From: Flaccisagitta enflata
Lineage: Eukaryota > Chaetognatha > Sagittoidea > Aphragmophora
Length of the DNA: 64,000 nucleotides
Reading direction: 5' to 3'
NCBI GenBank assembly: GCA_965153355.1
Contig: OZ231128.1
Location: 23,436,001-23,500,000, forward strand
Shown here one piece after another: positions 24,403 to 35,235 of the stretch. The notes beneath the pieces are model-generated. The model was given only the letters and a program-made list of their open reading frames with translations. It searched no databases and had not been told where the DNA came from. Position numbers and translations under genes: made by a program. Each line of letters opens with the position of its first letter. The first letter of the stretch is position 1.

Positions 24403-24522
24403 AGTTGCGTGCTAGGAAACTATACACCCCGCTTTGTTGGTCCATCAGTCCATCTGTCCATCACAATTTACTTTTTATGGGTTTGTGTGGTCTTCGGCCT
24501 CACAGCACCTTCCCAAATGATC
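24403..24522 (+). mobile_element. W element subfamily A, left part
   Basis: AGTTGCGTGCTAGGAAACTA, CACCCCGCTTTGTTGGTCC, (GTCC/ATCA)n, TTACTTTTTATGGGTTTG, then CTCACAGCACCTTCCCAAAT. Another GTCN tract precedes it at 24320-24398. It is cut by the next element. Confidence 0.6.
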
Positions 24523-24538
24523 ATTTTTAGATGCGCCA

Positions 24539-24663
24539 TAGCACCTCTATAACTAGCTCTGTCTGTCGGTTGGTTGGTTGGTTGGTTGGTTGGTCGAGTT
24601 GAAAATCTCTAAAAGAAGCAAAAATCACTGGAAATGATTCAGAAATATGCTATGATGATTTCT
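24539..24663 (+). mobile_element. W element subfamily C, left part
   Basis: AGATGCGCCATAGCACCTCT, CTATAACTAGCTCTGTCTG and (GGTT)n, then CGAGTTGAAAATCTCTAAAA. The next C element begins at 24664, so this copy is truncated or is the host of the next one. Confidence 0.6.
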
Positions 24664-25186
24664 AGGTGCGCCATAGCACCTCTATAAGAGGCTCTGTCCG
24701 TCCGTCCGTCCATCCGTCGGTCACGCTTGAACGAAAAATCGCTAAAAATGTTTGAAATCAATTGAAAGCTCATTTCGATTATCATTGATGATACTTGTCA
24801 TTTCATCTACTGAAGTAATCAACTACAGTTAGGTCTGATAGAGCTGGGGATAGGTCTGATAGAGCTGGTGATAGGTCGGATAGGTCTGATAGAGCTGGTG
24901 ATAGGTCGGATAGGTCTGATAGAGCTGGGGATAGGTCTGGTAGAGCTCGGGATAGGTCGGCTAGAGCTCAGGATAGGTCTGTTAGAGTTCAGGACAGATT
25001 GATAGAGCTAAGGATAGGTCTGATAGAGCTCAGGATAGGCCTGATAGGGCTAGGGATAGGTCTGATAGAGCTGGTGATAGGTCGGATAGGTCTGATAGAG
25101 CTAGGGATAGGTCTGATGGAGCTAGGGATAGGTCTAAGAATAAATAACGCCCGGCGCACCGTCTTGGCCCGTGTATCCGGCCTTAT
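24664..25186 (+). mobile_element. W element, subfamily C, with 21-bp minisatellite core
   Basis: The left end is AGGTGCGCCATAGCACCT, CTATAAGAGGCTCTGTCCG, GTCN. The right end is CCGGCGCACCGTCTTGGCCC, then GTGTATCCGGCCTTATT. The right-end GGCGCACC complements the left-end GGTGCGCC exactly. The core (24829-25135) is a 21-bp minisatellite. Confidence 0.7.
24829..25135. repeat. 21-bp minisatellite (ATAGGTCTGATAGAGCTGGGG)
   Basis: About 14 copies of a unit built from GGTCTGATAGAGCTGGGG plus ATA, some shortened to GGTCGGAT. It lies wholly inside the W element at 24664-25186. Confidence 0.85.
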
Positions 25187-26570
25187 TGCTTAGTTTTTAC
25201 CTGTTTTTAGGTATATCCGATCCAGTTTTTAGTGAGAAACTGCTCTCGGTACCATATTTTCTCTAGCGGTGGTCATGCTCCAGCAGTTGGCCTCAAAAAT
25301 CGCAACTAATCATCGATTGTGTACTGAAAATTGCAGTATTTGCCCATTTTGAATGTTTTACATTTCTTTTTTTGCCTTTAGTAAGCAATAACTTTTGAAC
25401 GGTTGGACCAATATTCGCGCCAAAGGTACCAGTCGATTCGTCTGTAAAAACTCTTCATTTTGGTCACCAATTTTTTATATTTATCTTAAAAATTGTATGA
25501 GAAATGGCCTAAAACGTGAAGACATGTCATCAACGATTATTCTGAGGCAAATCTAGCATAGTTTTTGTAGGCTTTTTTTGCTTAAAAGTGCAATCTGCAG
25601 GTAGCGATCGACCTAAATAGTCCTATTAAGTATCTATAAGTGTGAATTGACCAAAAAATTCATGATAATCACGATATCTAAATTAGGTGTCCCCTTACTA
25701 TTGGAAGCAATTCATAGAAATCAATTGCATTGCAGTTGAACTAGGTGATGTGTGCAACAATTTATTCTACATGAAACTCATACAATTATCCAAATAAGAA
25801 ACATTTAACTTTAAAGAAAATCTGAAAAAATACGGACATTTATATAGTGTAAGCTTCCATTACATACACATACATACCTAATATATGGTTTTTTGAAACG
25901 CTATCAAAATTCCTCAGGTATATACTTTTTACTAAATGTGTGACTCTTCCATATTTTAGAAAAGTAATGTTTCAAACTGTAGCGTCTAGCGACAGTTGGA
26001 CCCTACAATGACGTTGGTTAAGGGCCCAACCGATTTCATACGTCATAGACTTATTTTTGTCATTGCAAACGTAAGAAATAGAAGAAAATGACATAAAGCT
26101 ATGTACAAAAGCAACCAATATTTGTCAACTGCTACAGGCGGAATTTGAACGCTCTTGAGTCCATTATAGCGGGATGTAACTCTATAAAAGATCCTTTTCT
26201 TTGGCGGATGTATCATGAGATAAAATCAAACCGTAAAGAGTAATTTTGAAGTTCTTTTTACTGTTAAAATCTGTTTTTAATACATGTATGTTTTAAGATC
26301 TAGTCGATACTGGAGAACTGGGGATAATCTCACAATGCTTACTTTTTCTTTCTCAGAGACTATTTATCATATTTGATGATGTTCTTCTTCTCTGTCTTAA
26401 GACACAACCGTCTCTCGGTTCCAGTTCCCTTTCTCGATGATGCGCTCCCTTTTTTCCCTTTTTGAGCCTCTTTTTCATGCGAAAAGAAGTCTTTAGTAAA
26501 CCATTAGAAACCTGAGCTGGTTCTCATGTCTAACCGGGAATGAGACGGAGAAAGAGGACACATAGGAAAA
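25187..26570. other. Unassigned AT-rich DNA
   Basis: No gene, RNA or repeat family recognised in about 1.4 kb, and no protein-like open frame of note. Confidence 0.5.
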
Positions 26571-26572
26571 GA

Positions 26573-26591
26573 TGAGAGAGAGAGAGAGAGG

Positions 26592-26675
<84 letters not shown>
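26573..26675. repeat. (GA)n microsatellite
   Basis: About 100 bp of GA with two early substitutions. Confidence 0.98.
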
Positions 26676-26793
26676 AGACAGACATAGAGACAGACAGGAA
26701 ATATATTGAGAGGCATAGATGCAGTGGAAGGAAAGACGCAAGAAATAAAGGATATGTGAAAAAATGACACTAACAAGAAAAAATAGTGGAAAA

Positions 26794-27044
<251 letters not shown>

Positions 27045-27206
27045 ATACTGAAAAATAGAAAAGAATGGGAAATCGGGAAAGAAACAGAAAAAATATAGAA
27101 GTAACGAGGAGCCAAGGAGGCGGTAGGATCACCGCGAGATTAGAAAAGGGGATATCCTTGTGCCTCTGTCGACAGTTCTTAATCATCATGTCAAGTTGCA
27201 ACCTTG

Positions 27207-27211
<5 letters not shown>

Positions 27212-27267
<56 letters not shown>

Positions 27268-27268
27268 C
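27212..27268. repeat. (CT)n microsatellite
   Basis: About 50 bp of CT ending in TTTCTTTC. Confidence 0.95.
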
Positions 27269-27738
27269 TTGTACCACGAACTCTGGTCATTACACCGGTC
27301 ATTGCATCGGTCGTTACAACGGCCATTGCATTTATCATTAAATTGTTGTCTGCAGTGGTAACCGTTGACTTGGGCACTTTCCTTAAAAGATGACCTGTGT
27401 GTTGTTCGTTTGAGTGTAAATGTTAGACGCTGTCACGTTATATTGCTATATTGTTCATATCATGAATCGCACGAGATATACTGAACTTTACACAGACCAT
27501 TCTTACGCAACTGAGCGACAAACTAAAAGCGCGTAATTCCGAGTCAAAGCCATACAACATTATCCGATTTTCACTCTAAAAGACATGACCTGCCCGTAAT
27601 AATGTTTGCTGACAAGTTTTGAGTTTTCATATCCACGTCATCCGCGTCATGAACTCAGCAAACGCGCAGCTTTATGATTACGTTATACTTTTTTGTGAGT
27701 TGCTTAAAGCAAATCTGCTCTTCTACAAATCGCTTTTT

Positions 27739-28010
27739 AGTCGCGTGCACGCGACTCTACACCTTGGTCTGTTGGTCGGTATGTCTGTCGGTCCGTCGGT
27801 TGGTCACATTTTTAAATTTTTGACTTTTAAAGGTATCTTACGGTACTCAAGGGTATTTCAGGGTATTTTAGGGTCTTTCAGGGTACTTTTGGGTATTTTT
27901 GTTTATTGTATTGTATCGGTGTACATATCGCGCGGCCGGGGGGGGGGGATGGAGGAACTCTTTTATTTGTCATTTGCAGACAAACGCGACTGTTGCCCTC
28001 TTGGGATCAT
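27739..28010 (+). mobile_element. W element, subfamily B, GGGTATTTTA core
   Basis: The left end is AGTCGCGTGCACGCGACT, a perfect 18-bp palindrome, then CTACACCTTGGTCTGTTGG and GTCN. The core (27830-27900) repeats GGGTATTTTA. The right end is CAAACGCGACTGTTGCCCTC then TTGGGATCA, matching the right-end subtype of 62143-62633. It lies between copies of a GATTTGCTTAAAGCAAATC palindromic unit. Confidence 0.7.
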
Positions 28011-28011
28011 T

Positions 28012-28110
28012 TTTTTGTGATTTGCTAAAAGCAGATCACTTTAATTCTGCCCTACAATCACGTAATGCTTTTTCTTTTGTGATTTGCTTAAAGCAAATCA
28101 CTTTGATTCT
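28012..28110. repeat. Tandem palindromic unit (GATTTGCTTAAAGCAAATC)
   Basis: Two units about 61 bp apart (28019 and 28079) contain a near-perfect hairpin. The second, 28079-28101, has 11-bp arms around one A. A third, diverged unit lies at 27694-27713, on the other side of the W element. Confidence 0.7.
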
Positions 28111-28123
28111 ACTCTTTTGTTTT

Positions 28124-28206
28124 GGCCTTCTTATTCAAGGATAAACTATCATGGACGTCTTTCGTTTTAACCTTCTCATTCAAGGATGAATTATCATGGA
28201 CGTCTC
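28124..28206. repeat. 41-bp direct duplication
   Basis: CTTATTCAAGGATAAACTAT and CTCATTCAAGGATGAATTAT, each followed by CATGGACGTCT. Two tandem copies. Confidence 0.7.
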
Positions 28207-28619
28207 TCCCCATTTCTATTTTGTCGTCTTTTTATTTACTTATGGATTATACTTTTTTTGTCTTTTCTTTAAATCTTGTCTCATTTTCGTTGTATTTCCC
28301 AGCTGTTATGGCGCTCCTTTTCCCTTAACACAAACGTTTTATTTTTGCCATATTTGGTATTTGATTATTTTGATTTTGTAAATTAGATCTCTATATTCTT
28401 GTCGTCTTTCCTTTCATTTCTTTTGCCTTAATTCCCTTTCAGGCGATATAAGCTCATAAAAACATTGTATTTTGACTGTACATGTTTATGAAAGACAAGC
28501 AATTCAGTTTTGTCGACACCACTGGTTAGACGTTCGGAAGGACAAGATGACATGTTGTTGTAGACTGTTCTAAAAGTCGCGAATGAAAATGAATCTCTGG
28601 CGAAATAGAAGCAGTTTGT

Positions 28620-28621
<2 letters not shown>

Positions 28622-28710
<89 letters not shown>
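28622..28710. repeat. (CT)n microsatellite
   Basis: A perfect CT run of about 88 bp. Confidence 0.98.
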
Positions 28711-28711
<1 letters not shown>

Positions 28712-29019
28712 CCCTTCGTTTCTTCATACTTCCACAGTGTCATCTCGAAATAAATGATAGAGTGAAACACCCAGACACATGATAGCAACTACCGCGAAGG
28801 GAATAAGAAAAGTAACTTTAGTTCCTCACCTTTTGAACTATCCTTAGTTCCACTGATGACAGTTTTCACAAGCATTTTGTGTTGAACTTACTTCCGGCCA
28901 TTCATGACCCTCCACCCCTCCACTCTCCTCCCCCTTCACTCGCATCCCTTAAAATCCTATCACTACTCACGATCTACTAATTCAGACACACTTTCTCATG
29001 GGCCACTGCTTTAAACAAT

Positions 29020-29033
29020 TTCTTTCTTTCTTC

Positions 29034-29123
<90 letters not shown>

Positions 29124-29135
29124 CTTCCTTCCTTC

Positions 29136-29190
<55 letters not shown>

Positions 29191-29222
29191 TCATTCTTTC
29201 TTTCTTTCTTTCTTTCTTTCTT
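29020..29222. repeat. (CTTT)n microsatellite
   Basis: About 200 bp of TTTC with a CTTCC interruption. It ends about 50 bp upstream of a good acceptor (29275). Confidence 0.98.
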
Positions 29223-29275
29223 TTACTTTTTTTGTTGTTTCTTTTAAGATTTATTCTTTGCTTCTTTTTACACAG

Positions 29276-29438
29276 ACTTCGATGGGGATAGAATATGCTG
29301 GACAGAGAAAGCAGACTGCATCATTCACGATCAGACAAAAAATCCTCAGAAATGTGATAGAAATGACAAAAAGAAAAGATTTGGGCAAAAGGATATCCTT
29401 AGGGAGTCATTTTGTCTCTATTACTTTGACAGAATTTC

Positions 29439-29474
<36 letters not shown>

Positions 29475-29517
29475 GAAAAAGAAAGAAAGAAAGAGACAGA
29501 CATTTACAATTACATAG
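29276..29517 (+). CDS. Candidate exon, cysteine-containing (unrecognised protein)
   Basis: The acceptor TTTGCTTCTTTTTACACAG ends at 29275. From 29278 (phase 2) the frame is open to TAG at 29515-29517. The first 54 codons encode FDGDRICWTEKADCIIHDQ, then KNPQKCDRNDKKKRFGQKD and SFCLYYFDRIS. Four well-spaced cysteines and charged residues look like a secreted or extracellular domain segment. The rest is an AG microsatellite translation, so the true exon, if real, probably ends before about 29440. No family is recognised. The competing frame with a start codon at 29258 is less protein-like. Confidence 0.35.
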
Positions 29518-29679
29518 AAACAGATTGACAGAGACGCTACTAGAGAGGATGACTAAATCATTATCTGAAGACCGTGTAAACAATTGCACTTTGTTTCTAT
29601 CCGAAAAATTCAAATTAGCTTTTGTACTTTAATCAGGTGGAGCAGTATCATCTTAAACGTTTAAAACATTTTTGTTTTT

Positions 29680-29923
29680 AGTCGCGTGCACGCGACTCTA
29701 CAACCCACTCTGTCCGTCTTTTGGTTGATCTGTCGGTCGGTTTGTCGGTAACCCTTAGCTTTTTTTAGTCGTTTTACATCATTTTAAGTCATTTTAAGTC
29801 CTTTTAAGTCATTTAAAGTTAATTAAGGTCAACTTACATTTAGTCTCATAGTCTTTTAGTCATTTAGTCTTTTGTTCTTATGGTGTTATCGACCGCACGC
29901 GACTGTAAGGTGTTGACCTTGTT
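29680..29923 (+). mobile_element. W element, subfamily B variant (TTTTAAGTCA core)
   Basis: AGTCGCGTGCACGCGACT, CTACAACCCACTCTGTCCG, GTCN, then a core (29765-29880) of degenerate TTTTAAGTCA, the complement of the 16304-16590 core. Right end CCGCACGCGACTGTAAGG then TTGACCTTGTT. Confidence 0.75.
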
Positions 29924-29924
29924 G

Positions 29925-30525
29925 TTTTTATTGTCGACCTTTTTGGGGTGCCTATAACCACATCCTCACACATGTACTGTAAGTTATACACTTGTTTGTT
30001 TTTCCCTCATAGGAGTAAGTTACTCCGCGTAACTGTCACCATGCCACTGACCATCAAATGCTAATTATGCTACGAGGCACCAGTTAGAAATTCTCTATTC
30101 AATCCCACTCTTCATCAGTTAATATATTCTCTTTTTTCCTCTCTTTCCCAATTCTCAAAAAAGAAAAAAAAAAAAAAGCCTGCAAATTCCAACGCAATAT
30201 CGACGATGCATGAAGAGGCCCAAAAAATTTGCTGCGCTGTTCGTTTCTGGAATAATTCATAATCGGGGTAAAAAGAAGAAGCATACAGTGTGGTGTAATC
30301 AAGAAGAAAAAAAAACAAACATTCAATCCATATCCGAGCTTCCAAACTCAGCTCCATATCCTGACTTTTATCCTGACCAAAATCATGATCCCGTCTATTC
30401 AGACCCAGATCCTTGCCAACAAAATCCTGGCCTCTCAGACCTAGATCCTGGCCTTATAGAACAAACATACGGAGTGACGGGCAAGCTATGTTGTGACGCA
30501 TGCAATTTCCTGTTTAGGTTTTTGT
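29925..30525. other. Unassigned DNA
   Basis: AT-rich. It contains an A-run (30160-30177) and degenerate words such as CCAGATCCTTGCC (30390-30450) that resemble the E-element minisatellites. No gene seen. Confidence 0.45.
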
Positions 30526-30527
30526 AT

Positions 30528-30985
30528 TTTGGCAGAACCCTGGCCTGGCAGAACCCTCTGCTTAGGAAATCGCTACTTTATTGGGATCATGGCCAGCAGA
30601 ACCCTAGCAGACCCCTATTTTACTGACTTGGGGATCATGGCCAGCAGACCCTTATTCAATCTGGCAGAACCCCCATTATAAAACCCGGGATCAGTTTCAG
30701 CAGAACCCTTTTCTTTCTGGCAGAACCCCCTCATGTAAAACAATACATAAAGCAGATCCTTTTCTACTATCTTGGGGATCATAACTGGCAGAACCCTTTT
30801 CTTCCTGGCAGAACCCTCTCATGTAACACAATACATAAAGCAGATCCTTTTCTACTATCTTGGGGATCACAACTGGCAGAATCCTTGTCTTCCTAGCAGA
30901 ACCCTCGCATGTAACACAATACATACAGCAGATTCTTTACTACTAACTTGGGGATCATGCCTGGCAGAACCCTTGTCTTTCCTCC
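30528..30985. repeat. 88-bp tandem repeat with internal GGCAGAACCC subrepeats
   Basis: CTGGCAGAA starts units at 30785, 30873 and 30961, exactly 88 bp apart, and one at about 30697. Each unit has two GGCAGAACCC words, CATGTAACACAATACATAAA, then CTTGGGGATCA. Degenerate half-units extend upstream to about 30528. Confidence 0.9.
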
Positions 30986-30989
30986 TCAA

Positions 30990-31735
30990 CACGTTTTGAT
31001 CACCTTGAACAAATGATCTTCACGTTTCGTCTGAAAGAAGCTCACCACTCATGATTTGAACTCATAATACTCATTCAGAGTCGAACTTTACACGGCCATC
31101 AGTGGCGAGAGAGCGTGAGTTGCCCGTTTAGATATCTTTTTTATTTAACAATATATGTAAGGCGGTCCCATCTCCCCTGTCCGTTGCATTTGCAATAGAG
31201 AGAATCATGTATTTTCATGAAAAATACAGAGTAACAGAACATATAAACCACCACAGCTTATTGGATTATACAAGTGCGATAGGAAAGCACAAATAGTCCT
31301 ATACAGGGTAATTACCTATTTTTTTCATCCATATCATTCAATTTCCAGGGATATGGAATCGATAAACCGCTTCCAATTGGAGGGTGAGGTAGCAACCAAT
31401 ATATGAACCACGAAATAAAAGCTAAATTGTATCTGGAAGAAACTTCATGAAAATCGACCGCTTCTGCACCCCTTGTTAGTTCTATTAAGGAATGACCTCT
31501 TTACGTAGTCAAATTTTCAAAATGAAGGTAATGAAGGTGAAGATGAAGGCTTTAACGCTTAAGCTTGATAACGATGACATGATAGTGTTCAAGCAACTTA
31601 AGAATCCGGTATACATCTTACATCACAGTATTTTATCATGTGTTATATGATTCTAATGAGAGATTATTTTCTAATCGTTAAAAAACTTACCTTTATAGTT
31701 GAATGGTTTTAAACATTCTATTGTTTTCGAAATCA
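30990..31735. other. Unassigned AT-rich DNA
   Basis: Nothing recognised. Confidence 0.5.
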
Positions 31736-31788
31736 GGTAATTCACCGCGTGCCAATATAGCGTTACAACACTTGTGTTGTTCAGTGTG

Positions 31789-31912
31789 TTGTAACTGTTG
31801 GTATGCCTGCGTTACGTAACGACCTAAAAACGCCTTAGTGACACACTTGGAGGTTTCATAAAGTGTGTTTTTTGGCGTTACGAAACGCAGACATACCAAC
31901 AGTTACGTAACG
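31789..31912. repeat. Inverted repeat (about 33-bp arms)
   Basis: GTAACTGTTGGTATGCCTGC (31791 on) is matched in reverse complement by GCAGACATACCAACAGTTAC (ending about 31908). Outer GTTACGTAACG words are themselves palindromic. Possible MITE or hairpin; no target duplication identified. Confidence 0.65.
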
Positions 31913-32116
31913 TCTGTCAATTGGACTTATGAAACGGTCCTTGATGGAAGCTACATTTACATGCAGTCATTGCTAGATTTATCATTTGATTGACAATAGA
32001 AACACGCCATCATATCATACACGCCAATTGAAGCTGTGTCAACACACCATTTTTTTGCTGTGTCAACACCTCAACTTTTGGTTGTCTCAACACGCCTCTC
32101 TGTGGTCATCTTAAAT

Positions 32117-32320
32117 TCTCTTGAGAATTGTGTCAACATGCCTATTCTTGTGAGTGTCAACACGCCCATTTTTGTTAGTGTCAACACACCCATTTTTGCA
32201 AGTGTCAACACACCCATTTTTTAAAGTGTCAACACGCCCATTTTTGTAAGTGTCAACACACCCATTTTTGTAAGTGTCAACACACCTATTTTTGTAAGTG
32301 TCAACACGCCCATTTTTCTT
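32117..32320. repeat. 24-bp minisatellite open on both strands
   Basis: About eight units of GTGTCAACACGCCCATTTTT plus four bases. The 24-bp period is a multiple of three, so plus reads a VSVNTPIF octapeptide ladder and minus reads CVDTYKNG. Less regular copies start about 32036. I treat it as a minisatellite, not a gene. Confidence 0.85.
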
Positions 32321-32480
32321 CTTCTCCTCCACCCCCCCCCCTCCTCTCCGCTTGGACTCAAATTCTAGGCTCGAAGCTGAGATTTTTGCCTGTAGGCAAG
32401 GATTTGAGTCTGAGAGAGGGGGAGGGGGGAAGATGGACCACGGAAGAAGAAGGTGAAGGAGAAGATTTGCCATTTATTAG
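32318..32480. mobile_element. E-type element remnant
   Basis: TTCTTCTTCTCCTCCACC, then CTCAAATTCTAGGCTCGAAG and TGTAGGCAAGGATTTGAGTC, then GAAGAAGGTGAAGGAGAAG, a short palindromic version of the 1690-2240 element core and inner arms. The outer arm words are lost. Confidence 0.5.
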
Positions 32481-32669
32481 TAAGCATCCACTTAAACACG
32501 AAATCGTGCTAAAGTTAAACTTGTTTTCACTGGAGCACGACGTTGTGCTTCATTGAAGCTTGTGCTTCAGTGAAATGGGAAAAATTGGTGCTCAATATGA
32601 CGTGCTACAGTGGAAATGAAATACACTCATTCTTCAACAAAAAATCCTCTATTTCATCTCCCAATTGCC

Positions 32670-32828
<159 letters not shown>

Positions 32829-32834
32829 CTTGTT

Positions 32835-33000
32835 AGTCGTGGACACGCGACTCTACACCATGCCGCGTCGGTCGGTAGATTGGTAGGTCGGTAGGTCGGT
32901 CCGTCCGTCCGTCCGTCACATTTTTGAATTCCGAGCAGTTTTTGCATTACTGCTCCTGCCCAACCGTCCACGACTGGATTGCCGTGTATCCGGCCTTGTT
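32835..33000 (+). mobile_element. W element, subfamily A with GGAC word variant
   Basis: Left end AGTCGTGGACACGCGACT, CTACACCATGCCGCGTCGG, GTCN. Right end CCCAACCGTCCACGACTGGA, TTGCCGTGTATCCGGCCTTG then TT. The right-end GTCCACGACT is an exact 10-bp complement of the left-end AGTCGTGGAC, a better match than the local hairpin arm. Confidence 0.75.
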
Positions 33001-33086
33001 CTCTCTCTCTCTCTCGGGGGAAGCGCCTGAAAGCTAAATTATTCCAGTGGCTTGATGCCTAAAAATGATTTTGGCCTGACATCTAA

Positions 33087-33638
33087 AACAAGGTCAACAA
33101 ACCTTAGTCGCGTGGTAATAAAGGTAATGAAGGTAATTAAGGTAATCAAGTTAATTACATAATTACTAATAATTACCTAAAAATACCTATCTTTATACCT
33201 AAAGTACCCTGAAGTACCCTAAAGTACCTTAAGTACCTTTAAGTACCTTATGTACCCTAAAGTACCCTAAAGTACCCTAAAGTACCCTTAAGTACCCTAA
33301 AGTAACCTTAAGTACCTTAAGAGGTGACTTAAGAGGTGACTTAAGAGGTGACTTAAGTGACTCAAGTAACTTAAGTGACTTAAGTGACTTAAGTGACTTA
33401 AGTGACTTAAGTGACTCATGTGACTTATGTGACTTATGTGACTTATGTGACCTAAGTGACTTAAGGGGTGACTTAAGTGACTTAAGGGGTGACTTAATTG
33501 ACTTAAGGGGTGACTTGAGTGACTTAAGTACCCTAAAGTATCTTTAAAATGAAGATTAGAGCCATATTTCAAAAAAGTTACGTGACGGACAGACCGACAG
33601 ACCGACACAGCGGCTTCTAGAGTTGCGTTCACGCGACT
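33087..33638 (-). mobile_element. W element, subfamily B (minus), two-part expanded core
   Basis: On plus it starts AACAAGGTCAACAAACCTTA, then GTCGCGTGGTAATAAAGG. The core has a GTACCCTAAA block (33200-33320) and a GTGACTTAA 9-bp block (33310-33530). It ends with a GACAGACC tract and AGTTGCGTTCACGCGACT. At about 550 bp it is the longest B copy, mainly through core expansion. Confidence 0.75.
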
Positions 33639-33784
33639 AAAAAAAGTTTAGACATGAGGCCAATTTAGAACTAAAAGTATCGGCATGGTTTGAAAATCTA
33701 AGTGCGCCTAACAGCTAAAAAGTAAGTGCCTAATGTCTAAAAAGAGGAAATAGTCCAGTCTCTAAAAGGAATAAAAGAATAGAT

Positions 33785-35235
33785 CTTGGCATCTTTGGAA
33801 GAAAGCCTGAAAATTTGCATACAGGGTCAGTTTTTCGTGCTGAAGACTAGATGGGGTACACGTCTGATTTTTTAGTGTACCCCATAAAAAAACGCGTTTT
33901 TTTTCAAAAAAATAACTTTGAAGTTGCACTGAGGCCAAACAAATTGACGGATCGCCATAAAATTGTAGGTGAAGGAAAATATGCCTTTTTTCTACTTGCA
34001 TGCAAAATTTCAGCCAAATCGGTTCAGTAGAAGCGGAGATATTGTTGTTTAAAGTCTAGGCCTATTTTCAAAAAAAGGGCTATGTTTCAATTTTTGGGTA
34101 AAATTTTGGTTTTTTGAGCTAGAAGTCTGATATTGGTTTTAAACATCTATTTTAGCCCAATTCACTCTAAAAACAAAAGAAATTGAAAAAATTCCATGTT
34201 TTTTTTATATTTTTGGCCAAAAAAACATAAAATTGAGTTTCAGAATTAGGGCCTGATTTTTGAAAAAGGCTAGTTCTAGGAAAATATCAAATTTATTGGC
34301 GCTCACTATGGGAATCAATTGTCATCAAGTGTACCAACATATTCCCAAACTTTCAGAGCGGTACGTCAACCCAAAAAGACAAAAAAACATTTCAAAGTCT
34401 AAAGCAAAATTACCAAAATTTAGCATTTTTTTACCATCCGTGATATACGAAAAAATTCAATGTTTGAATAATGAGCTGAAATGTGGCTCAGATATGCCCC
34501 TTACATATAGGGACTTGCATATAAAATTTTAGGCAAATTGCTTGAAGCGTTTGGCCCAAGCATAACCAAATGTCTTAGGAAATCCAAAAATGCAAGATTT
34601 TGGGATGTTTTTTTTTTAAACTTTGAAAAGATTTTTTGTCTCTTTGGGTTGTCGTACCCCTCTGAAAGTTTGGGAATAAGTTGGTACACTTGATGACGAT
34701 TGATTCCCAAAGTGAGCGCGAATAATTTCAATATTTTCCTAGAACTAGCCTTTTTCAAAAATCAGGCCCTAATTCTGAAACTCAATTTTTTTGTTTTTTG
34801 GCCAAAAATATAAAAAAAACATGGAATTTTTTTTTAATTTCTTTTGTTTTTACAGTAAATTGGGGTAAAATAGATGTTTAAAACCGGTATCAGACTTCTA
34901 GCTCAAAAAACCAAAATTTTACCCCAAAATTGAAACATAGCCCTTTTTTTGAAAATAGGCCTAGACTTTAAACAACAATATCTCCGCTTCTACTTGGCCG
35001 ATTTGGCTGAAATTTTGCATGCAAGTAGAAAAAAGGCATATTTTTTGTCACCTAAAATTTTATAGTCATCGGTCAATTAGTTTGGCTTCAGCATAACTTC
35101 AAAAAAATTCTTTTGAAAAAAACACATTTTTTCATGGGGTCCACTAAAAATTCCAACGTGGACCCCATCTAGTCTTGTTCAGCACGAAAAACTGACCCCG
35201 TATGCAAATTTTCAGACCTTCATCCAGATTCGCCG
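33785..35235. repeat. Large AT-rich foldback (about 0.7-kb arms)
   Basis: The outer left words AGGGTCAGTTTTTCGTGCTG and GACTAGATGGGGTACACG have complements at 35150-35205. Complementarity continues inward through AGAAGCGGAGATATTGTTGT and AAAAAGGCTAGTTCTAGGAA to a centre near 34510. Arms are highly similar but with scattered substitutions. The same 45-codon open frame (MKKASSRKI...) appears on plus at 34260 and on minus at 34758, as expected of mirrored DNA. Most differences between the two change the amino acid, which argues against a conserved protein. Confidence 0.85.

Noticed and set aside
26140-26170. tRNA-like T-loop word GTTCAAATTCCGCC on minus
   Set aside because: No matching D or anticodon arms could be folded around it; several similar words (39445, 30090) also fail.
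30528-30985. CRISPR-like array
   Set aside because: Units are contiguous 88-bp copies with no unique spacers, in a eukaryotic context; the E minisatellites were rejected for the same reason.
34260-34758. Small HTH-like protein (MKKASSRKI...) encoded twice
   Set aside because: The two copies are the mirrored arms of a foldback, and most differences are non-synonymous, so constraint is not supported.
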